Source of the DNA: an uncultured Collinsella sp.
Lineage (GTDB): Bacteria > Actinomycetota > Coriobacteriia > Coriobacteriales > Coriobacteriaceae
DNA: 14,934 nucleotides
Direction of reading: 5' to 3'
NCBI GenBank assembly: GCA_902488525.1
Contig: CABTWP010000045.1
Location: forward strand, 1-14,934
Under the pieces are notes generated by a model. It searched no databases and was not told the origin of the DNA. It was given only the letters and a program-made list of their open reading frames with translations. Every line of letters starts with the position of its first letter. The first letter of the stretch is position 1. This document shows, piece by piece, positions 6,436-11,892 of the stretch. The position numbers and the translations under genes were made by a program.

Positions 6436-6641
6436 AAGGGTTCCTTTCATAGGGCGGCATACAATTAGCCGTCTTATACCCCGATGACCCCCGCTTGCCA
6501 CGCACCATTCCCCAATGATTTTGATCCCCGCCCCAGAAAATCATGCAGGGTGGATGTGTGTTGCGCACTAGGAGGGGCTTGCGGCGCGGCGATAAAATCT
6601 CAGCATCCGTCATCTTTCGCAACATGAGGAGCTGATTTGCG
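6436..6641. promoter_or_regulatory. Divergent intergenic region upstream of the DJ-1 and zinc-ribbon genes
   Basis: This gap must hold the promoters of the minus-strand DJ-1/maf cluster and of the plus-strand zinc-ribbon gene. Candidate -10 boxes are TATAAG on the minus strand (about 6470-6475) and TAAAAT on the plus strand (6593-6598); neither has a clear -35. GAGGAG (6626-6631) is the ribosome site of the plus-strand gene, 10 nt before its ATG. At 6516-6543 an imperfect hairpin (TGATTTT/AAAATCA arms) resembles, in reverse, the start of the terminator at 6948. Confidence 0.35.
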
Positions 6642-6941
6642 ATGATAGGCCTTAGTGTATTCGATCTTCTCGTTTTGCTAGTTGTATTTGGTGGTGTCGC
6701 GGCTGTCGCCTTTGCTGTTATCTTGAACAAGGAATCGTCGAATAAGCCTCAGCCTCCGCAGTCCAATCCGTACCAGCAAATGCCTCCCGCGCAGCAGGTT
6801 CCGCCGCTTCAGCAGACGCCGACCGCGATTGATGATGCTCAGCCAGTTGAGCCTACTTATTTCTGTGCCCAGTGCGGGTCAAAGCTGGAGACAAATGCCT
6901 CCTTCTGCCAAAACTGCGGCGCTCCTGTCAACCATCAGTGA
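6642..6941 (+). CDS. Small membrane-anchored zinc-ribbon protein
   Basis: A 99-residue protein in three parts. One N-terminal membrane helix (about 5-27, very hydrophobic) has no cleavage-like site, so it should anchor the protein. A Pro/Gln-rich flexible linker (36-62) follows. The C-terminal zinc ribbon has two CxxC pairs (Cys75/78 and Cys89/92, FCAQCGSKL and FCQNCGAPV). The ribbon is closely related to the C-terminal ribbon of the large protein encoded next (7144-8721), so the two probably share a partner or assemble together. A GAGGAG site 10 nt upstream supports the start. The 3' end is closed by a strong hairpin, so it is probably transcribed separately from the next gene. Function is unknown; such ribbons commonly act in protein-protein contacts. 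Confidence 0.75.
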   Translation: MIGLSVFDLLVLLVVFGGVAAVAFAVILNKESSNKPQPPQSNPYQQMPPAQQVPPLQQTPTAIDDAQPVEPTYFCAQCGSKLETNASFCQNCGAPVNHQ

Positions 6942-6947
6942 TTTTTC

Positions 6948-7003
6948 TGGGACGGGGATTAAATAATCATTCGAATTTCGATTGTTATTTTATCCCCGTC
7001 CCA
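6948..7003 (+). terminator. Strong terminator after the small zinc-ribbon gene
   Basis: TGGGACGGGGAT (6948-6959) pairs exactly with ATCCCCGTCCCA (6992-7003), and the A/T-rich interior can extend the stem with bulges. It starts 6 nt after the stop codon and is followed by a short pyrimidine-rich run (TTCCATT). The reverse strand would also fold, but no convergent gene is present. Confidence 0.7.
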
Positions 7004-7043
7004 TTCCATTGTGCGCCACCGACTTATTTGCACGTTGAGAATT

Positions 7044-7053
7044 GTTGCGCAAC
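7044..7053. promoter_or_regulatory. Perfect 10-bp palindrome GTTGCGCAAC
   Basis: A self-complementary decamer about 70 nt before the ATG at 7121, in the presumed promoter region of the propeller/zinc-ribbon gene. It could be an operator half of a dimeric regulator. The evidence is the palindrome and its position only; a 10-bp palindrome can occur by chance. Confidence 0.2.
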
Positions 7054-7108
7054 ACATTTGGATTTTTCAGGCTTAGCATAGCCTCAGGTCATATTCACCT
7101 CTCAATCG

Positions 7109-7123
7109 AAAGGGGCAACCATG
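7109..7123 (+). promoter_or_regulatory. Ribosome site and ATG that are out of frame with the large zinc-ribbon gene
   Basis: AAAGGGG (7109-7115) is 5 nt before ATG 7121. Reading from this ATG gives MPRTRKMKW, a typical basic n-region of a signal peptide, but after ten Gs the frame runs GGC TTC TAA and stops at 7160-7162. If the G tract were 8 or 11 long, the same ATG would read directly into the hydrophobic core and the rest of the protein. This is therefore the likely true start, silenced in this sequence version. Confidence 0.6.
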
Positions 7124-7143
7124 CCAAGAACGAGAAAAATGAA

Positions 7144-8721
7144 ATGGGGGGGGGGCTTCTAATAGCCGGCCTGGCGCTGGCCGCTAGCCTTATTGTCGCA
7201 CCGCTGGGCGCCTATGCTGCCGACGTCCCCACGCCCGAGCTCAAGGACAGTTTCGTAGTGTCGGGTAGATTGTTTGACAGGTCCTTGTCGGGAAAATACC
7301 TGATTCTAAAGCAGGGCTACTCTGGGGACGGTGCCCAGTTACTAGTGGTGAATGCGGATGATGGATCGCAAATACAAGCCTCAACCTTTATTGATGACTA
7401 TGGTTGCCGAGGCGGTGACTACCGAGGAGCTTATTGTTTCTCCAATAAAGAGGACTTCTTTTATTCATATGATCCGGAGCAGTCAGAAATCATTGGCTAT
7501 CCGTTAGGGGATAAAGGCGAATCGGAGTCTACTCCCGTAGATTCTTCCGCCGTTGAAAGGAATCTTTGGCAGCTCGGCTTGTCTGATGATGGCAACACCT
7601 TTTTCTTGACCTCTTCTGATACCGAGTCTGTTAGGTTCAGTAAGATTGATCGCAAGACAGGAAAGGTTCTCTCGGTCTATTCGGCTCCGTTTTTTGAGGA
7701 CAATAGTTGCGGGGGCTCTTCGGCATGGATGTCTTTAGACGGTAAATATGGTTATGTGAATTATTCAACTGGCTTTAAGCTGACAACAATTAACTTGGAT
7801 TCTGAAACCATTGTTAATGAGATAAGCACACCGGGCCTCGAATTTTCTTCATTTGGTTCTCCGGTGCGTGTGATGGCGGATGGAACCTTGTTTTCAAGCG
7901 GTGTATTTGTTTCGAAAAAAGGCGAAATTGCAGCCACTAATGAGCGAGAAGATATTTCGGGCCGCGCATACAACGCAAATGGATCATTGATGGGCATGCT
8001 GTCCAGCCAGCCTAACGGGGGAGGCTCTTCGAGCTCGGAGCGCGTCGACGAGTGTTCTCTTTCGGTTGTCGACTCCGTTACAGGTAAGACAAGATGGAAA
8101 TCCTCATTTAGCACGAAGAATTACGATCCGGACATTTCGTCTTTGTCAAGTGATGGAGCATTTGCTTTAGCATATACCGATGATATCGATGGATCCGGTT
8201 TGCTCTATCTGGTTGATACCAAGACTGGATCGTCCTCTCAAATATCCTTAAAAAGCGGTTATGACAAATCTGGGGTCGGCCCCGCGTATTTTTCGCAAGA
8301 TAATTCAAAGGTTTACGTTGCGCGAGATCTTGATGACGATAGCGCATCAATTGATGTTTACGAGATCGGTGCCTCGGGAGGCCTGCTGTCTCCTGCGGCC
8401 CAGCACGATGGTGGCTCATCCTCGCTCAACCCAATTGTCATTGTCATTGTAGTTGCAATTCTTCTTGCTGCGGGCGTTGGTGGCTTCGTTGTCATTCGCA
8501 TGCGTAAGCACTCTAAGGGGTATGCGGCAACCGCGAATGGCACTATCCCCGCTGCGCCTCAACAGACGATGCCGCAGAATTTCGTCGGACAGCAGGTTCA
8601 GGTTCAACCGCAGCAGGCGCCCATGCCTTCGGAAGCTACGCGATTCTGCGCTTCGTGCGGAAGTCCGCTTACGCCTGATTCTCAGTTCTGTCCGCATTGC
8701 GGCGCGCCGGTAAAGCACTAA
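7144..8721 (+). CDS. Envelope protein: beta-propeller-like ectodomain, membrane helix, cytosolic zinc ribbon (apparently phase-OFF)
   Basis: The readable frame from the in-frame ATG at 7144 gives 525 residues. Order: hydrophobic signal-peptide core ending AYAAD (cleavage near 25-26); a large ectodomain (about 27-415) with repeated 'DG-x-hydrophobic' beta strands such as LSDDGNTFFLTS, MSLDGKYGYVNY, LSSDGAFALAY and FSQDNSKVYVAR, typical of seven-bladed propellers; one membrane helix (about 430-453) followed by basic residues; a Gln/Pro-rich linker; and a zinc ribbon with Cys502/505 and Cys516/519 (FCASCGSPL, FCPHCGAPV). The topology places the propeller outside and the ribbon inside. No good ribosome site precedes 7144. 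The better start (7121) is frame-shifted by the ten-G run at 7146-7155, and an open frame also extends back to 7042 without signal-peptide character. Base composition of 7250-8400 is clearly more AT-rich than flanking genes, hinting at acquisition. Ligand and role are unknown; it could relay an outside signal to a cytosolic partner or scaffold envelope proteins. Confidence 0.75.
   Translation: MGGGLLIAGLALAASLIVAPLGAYAADVPTPELKDSFVVSGRLFDRSLSGKYLILKQGYSGDGAQLLVVNADDGSQIQASTFIDDYGCRGGDYRGAYCFSNKEDFFYSYDPEQSEIIGYPLGDKGESESTPVDSSAVERNLWQLGLSDDGNTFFLTSSDTESVRFSKIDRKTGKVLSVYSAPFFEDNSCGGSSAWMSLDGKYGYVNYSTGFKLTTINLDSETIVNEISTPGLEFSSFGSPVRVMADGTLFSSGVFVSKKGEIAATNEREDISGRAYNANGSLMGMLSSQPNGGGSSSSERVDECSLSVVDSVTGKTRWKSSFSTKNYDPDISSLSSDGAFALAYTDDIDGSGLLYLVDTKTGSSSQISLKSGYDKSGVGPAYFSQDNSKVYVARDLDDDSASIDVYEIGASGGLLSPAAQHDGGSSSLNPIVIVIVVAILLAAGVGGFVVIRMRKHSKGYAATANGTIPAAPQQTMPQNFVGQQVQVQPQQAPMPSEATRFCASCGSPLTPDSQFCPHCGAPVKH
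7146..7155 (+). repeat. Ten-G homopolymer in the signal-peptide coding region
   Basis: Ten consecutive Gs follow T7145. Tracts of this kind are classic slipped-strand hotspots. Here the length decides whether the ribosome-site ATG (7121) reads into the protein: 8 or 11 Gs give ON, 10 gives a stop after 13 codons. A base-calling error in a homopolymer is the competing explanation. Confidence 0.8.
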
Positions 8722-8725
8722 GCGC

Positions 8726-10429
8726 ATGCCGGTGGAGCGATTAAAACAGAATCGCGACATGCTGATGGTCGCGGGCATCTTTGGGGTGCTCGCGACCATC
8801 GCGGATATGTTTCGCGATACTGTGGGATTCTCTTGCAACCCTATCTACGTGGTTCATGTCTTGGGGCACTTCGCCTTTTTCTGCGCAGCGTTGATGCTTA
8901 GCGACTATCTGATCGATCGGTTCCTGGTGGGACGCAAAGGTGCTGTTGACGTCCCTCGGCAAGACTATGCTGGATGGTTTGACAACTTGTGCGATATGGC
9001 GTTCTCTGGCATCCCGCAGACGTACGCATTCGGCGGCATCATAAAACTGGGCGCAATCATCTACGCCTGCTGGGCCCCGCTGCTGGCCCTGCTGTTCCCG
9101 GGCGTGATCTGGTGGGATACCCGCCAACTGCTTTTGCAGTACAACGGCTTGCCCAATGCCTTGTCGGAAGGCGTTATCACCGACCATCATCCGGTGCTCG
9201 ATACCTATCTGTACGGATGGTTTACCGACTTGGGCCGTGCGCTGGGGAGTGTCGACACCGGGGTGTACGCTTTTTGCCTGGTGCAGGCGTTTCTGTCGGC
9301 GTGTGCCCTGGCGTGCTGTCTTGTTTTGGTTCGCCGCATGGGCGGCGGACGTGGCGTTTGTCTGGCACTGCTGGCGTTTCTGTGCCTGTATTGGCACCTT
9401 CCCATTTATGCTTCTGCCATGGCGAAGGATGCCACCTTCCTGCCGTTTTTCCTACTGTTCTCGGTTGCCTCCATTGAGGTCATGCGTTCGAGGGGGCAAC
9501 TCCTGAGGGTCCCCGGCTTTCTTCTCGTGTACGTTGTTCTCGTGTTGCTTGTGGCGCTGACGCGCAAGACCGGTTTGATTCTCGCGCTGGTCGTCTTGAT
9601 TGCCGTGTTCTTTAGGGCTACGGGTCGACGAGGAAAGCTAATCGTCGCCGCGGTCGCGGTCGGCAGCTCTCTGTTTATGGTGATTATCATGCCTAGGGCC
9701 GCGCTTCCCGCTTTGGGGTGCGAGCCTGGTGGCAAGCAGGAAGTCTACGGTCTCATGTTTCAGCAGTCCGCGTTGCTGATGCGTGACCACGGGGACGAGC
9801 TTCCGGAATGGCAGCGTCGAGAGATTGACCGCGCCATAGGGGAGGATGGTAAGAACAACTACACTTGGTTTTTAACCGACTCCGTTAAAGACCCCACGCT
9901 TGGTAAGGCCGACGAGCTCGATTTTGCAGCCTATCTTGGCGCGTGGGTAGCGGGGCTCCTGCAGCGTCCGCTTTGTTATCTCGAGGCGTATCTGGGAGTG
10001 CAGATTGGCTGGTATGCCATGCCGGTGGCGGGAAGCGAGGCCCTGTCGCCCTATGTGACTCCTGTCGACGGGCACAACGTGAGCCATGTGTTTCCCCGCT
10101 CGCGGGACCTGGGATTGAGCTGGTCCGATGCGACCTTGGGTCGCAGTGTCGAGTCGCTCGTCGCATGGTTTCAGTCGACGCCGGTCGGCATGCTTGTCGG
10201 CGCCAAGGCGCTTTGGTCGACCTGGGGTATGGCGTTTCTGCTGCTGGAGATAAAACGTCGTGCGCCCCAGAAACTCTATCTGATGGCGCCGCTCGTTGCG
10301 GCAAACCTTGTTCTTTGGATCTCGCCGACATCGTATACGACCGAGTCGATGCGCTACCTGCTGCCGTTGTTGTTCTGGCTGCCCGTGAGTGCAGCGATGA
10401 CTTTTGCCAGCGTTGCGTCGACCGAATAA
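8726..10429 (+). CDS. Polytopic membrane protein, DUF6020/GT-C-like
   Basis: A 567-residue integral membrane protein with about 12 hydrophobic helices (roughly 12-30, 39-63, 105-129, 181-205, 211-232, 238-253, 262-280, 282-300, 304-323, 488-510, 517-535, 541-563). There is one large loop (about 324-487). Acidic/His motifs at the outer face between helices, FPGVIWWDTRQ (124-134) and ITDHHPVLDTYLYG (151-164), plus ESMRYLLPLLFWLP (540-553) near the C-terminus, recall the GT-C superfamily of lipid-linked sugar transferases and the family annotated as DUF6020. It begins 4 nt after the preceding stop without a good ribosome site, so it is probably translated by coupling to the propeller gene. If that gene is phase-variable, this one may be affected too. 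A role in envelope glycan or lipid modification is inference. Confidence 0.8.
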   Translation: MPVERLKQNRDMLMVAGIFGVLATIADMFRDTVGFSCNPIYVVHVLGHFAFFCAALMLSDYLIDRFLVGRKGAVDVPRQDYAGWFDNLCDMAFSGIPQTYAFGGIIKLGAIIYACWAPLLALLFPGVIWWDTRQLLLQYNGLPNALSEGVITDHHPVLDTYLYGWFTDLGRALGSVDTGVYAFCLVQAFLSACALACCLVLVRRMGGGRGVCLALLAFLCLYWHLPIYASAMAKDATFLPFFLLFSVASIEVMRSRGQLLRVPGFLLVYVVLVLLVALTRKTGLILALVVLIAVFFRATGRRGKLIVAAVAVGSSLFMVIIMPRAALPALGCEPGGKQEVYGLMFQQSALLMRDHGDELPEWQRREIDRAIGEDGKNNYTWFLTDSVKDPTLGKADELDFAAYLGAWVAGLLQRPLCYLEAYLGVQIGWYAMPVAGSEALSPYVTPVDGHNVSHVFPRSRDLGLSWSDATLGRSVESLVAWFQSTPVGMLVGAKALWSTWGMAFLLLEIKRRAPQKLYLMAPLVAANLVLWISPTSYTTESMRYLLPLLFWLPVSAAMTFASVASTE

Positions 10430-10465
10430 AGCGGGCCCGCGTGCAGCTACGCACGCGGGCCCGCT
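10430..10465. terminator. Bidirectional terminator between convergent genes
   Basis: AGCGGGCCCGCGTGC (10430-10444) and GCACGCGGGCCCGCT (10451-10465) form a perfect 15-bp stem with a 6-nt loop. It fills the 48-bp gap between the plus-strand membrane protein gene and the minus-strand rRNA methyltransferase gene. The minus-strand side is followed by TTTATT, a modest U-tract; the plus side has no U-tract. Confidence 0.75.
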
Positions 10466-10477
10466 CTCATCATGTGG

Positions 10478-11791
10478 TTAGTTGCGCTTGAGGTGGACGA
10501 CGGTTTCGCAGTGGAAGGTTTGCGGGAATAAGTCGACCGGTGTGATCTTGATGGGAGAGAAAGTGCCTTCCTCGACAAAGCGCTTGAGGTCGCGGGCCAG
10601 AGTCGCCGGGTCGCAGCTCACGTAGGCGACATCACGGGCACTCGTGCTCGCGATGAGGTCGATTGCCTCGGGGGCGAGGCCCGCACGCGGCGGGTCGACC
10701 ACCAAGACGTCGGCGTCCTGATCGGGGAACTCGCGCACCGCGTCGCCGCCGATGACGTCGACGTTATCGAGCTTGTTGATCTCCAGGTTGCGACGCAGGT
10801 CGCGCACGGCCGGGCCGTAGGCCTCGACGGCGGCGACAAAGTCGCAGCGGCGGGCGAGCGGCAGGGTAAAGGTGCCGGCACCGCAGTACAGGTCCACGGC
10901 TAGCTCGTCTTCCTGCGGGTCGAGGGCGTCCATAACGAGCTCAATCAGAATCTCGGCGCCCTTGGTATTGACCTGGAAAAACGACGGGGCAGATAAGCGC
11001 ATCTGGCCTTCGGCGATATTCTCCGTCCATGAGCCCTCGCCGGCGAGCATCTCGACTTTGGAGACGCGGCGGGCTTTCTTTTCGCCCTTGCTCATCACGC
11101 GCACGATGCTCGTGGGATGAGCGGCGTCCGCCAGCACACGGGAGACCTGCGAGCGCGGAAAAGAGCCTGTGGGCGTCCAGAGTGCGACCTCGAGTGCCTT
11201 GGTGCGGCGCGAGGCGCGAATGCCCACGCGTTCGAGCCCCAAGTCATGGCTGCCGCTCAGATAGTTGAGTGCGCCGACGACCGATTTGAGCGCCTTGGGA
11301 AAACGCTTATCGAACAGCGGGCACGCATCGACGGTCACGATTTTGCTGGGGTCGACTCCGTGCATGCCAAGGCGCACGCGACCGTTGACGACGGTCGGTT
11401 CGAGCTCGATTTTATTGCGGTAGCCCCAGTCGTCCTTGGTGTGGCAGATGGGCTGTACCAACTCATCGACCTGCTCAGGAGCGAACTTGCCGATGCGCTC
11501 GAGCGTGGAGCGCAGGTTTTGCTCCTTGGCGGCGAGCTGTGCCGTGCGTGAGAGATTGCCCCACGAGCAGCCGCCGCAGATGCCCACGAAGGGGCAGGGA
11601 GGCTGAATGCGATCGGGGCTTGGCTCCAGAATCTCGGTGGTGCGGGCGCGCATGAACGACTTGCCGTCCTGTACGACCTCGGCCTCGACGGTGTCGCCTG
11701 CCACGGCGCCCTGCACAAAGACGGCCTTGCCGTTGTCGGCGTGCGCCAGTCCGTCGGCGCCGTAGGTCATCGATTCTATGGTGAGCTTCAT
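10478..11791 (-). CDS. 23S rRNA (uracil-5-)-methyltransferase, RlmD/RumA type
   Basis: A 437-residue SAM-dependent RNA m5U methyltransferase. An N-terminal TRAM domain (about 1-55) for RNA binding is followed by a [4Fe-4S] cluster site made of Cys66, Cys72 and Cys75 (CPFVGICGGC) plus Cys157 (DACPLF). The Rossmann-like catalytic domain has motif I DLYCGAGTF (300-308), DPPRAGL (366-372), the catalytic Cys393 in YVSCDPATLARD, and the general-base Glu429 in FPQTFHCET. The frame stays open up to 11869, but I start at 11791: AGGA lies 5 nt upstream, the TRAM domain begins there, and the extra upstream codons run into the ppk terminator. RlmD (m5U1939), RlmCD and TrmA share this fold; the cluster excludes TrmA, but the exact rRNA site cannot be read from sequence. 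Confidence 0.92.
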   Translation of the reverse strand: MKLTIESMTYGADGLAHADNGKAVFVQGAVAGDTVEAEVVQDGKSFMRARTTEILEPSPDRIQPPCPFVGICGGCSWGNLSRTAQLAAKEQNLRSTLERIGKFAPEQVDELVQPICHTKDDWGYRNKIELEPTVVNGRVRLGMHGVDPSKIVTVDACPLFDKRFPKALKSVVGALNYLSGSHDLGLERVGIRASRRTKALEVALWTPTGSFPRSQVSRVLADAAHPTSIVRVMSKGEKKARRVSKVEMLAGEGSWTENIAEGQMRLSAPSFFQVNTKGAEILIELVMDALDPQEDELAVDLYCGAGTFTLPLARRCDFVAAVEAYGPAVRDLRRNLEINKLDNVDVIGGDAVREFPDQDADVLVVDPPRAGLAPEAIDLIASTSARDVAYVSCDPATLARDLKRFVEEGTFSPIKITPVDLFPQTFHCETVVHLKRN

Positions 11792-11841
11792 ATTCCTGCC
11801 TGTCATTCGCGTTGTTGTCCGCAACCATGGTAGCAGGGAAA

Positions 11842-11881
11842 AGCGCCCCGTATCTGGGGCATTCCTCAAATACGGGGCGCT
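11842..11881 (-). terminator. Intrinsic terminator of ppk
   Basis: AGCGCCCCGTAT (11842-11853) and ATACGGGGCGCT (11870-11881) form a 12-bp stem, followed on the minus strand by TTTTCCC. It starts 11 nt after the ppk stop and separates ppk from the methyltransferase gene, so the latter needs its own promoter in the remaining ~50 bp. Confidence 0.8.
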
Positions 11882-11892
11882 TCTACAAACGT

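Noticed and set aside
6436..6501. Upstream extension of the DJ-1 gene to 6501 or 6450
   Set aside because: The family N-terminus starts at 6435, where AAAGGA is well placed; the added residues look non-homologous.
11792..11869. Upstream extension of the methyltransferase gene to an ATG at 11869
   Set aside because: The extension would lie inside the ppk terminator and adds 26 residues before a complete TRAM domain; the ATG at 11791 has a ribosome site.
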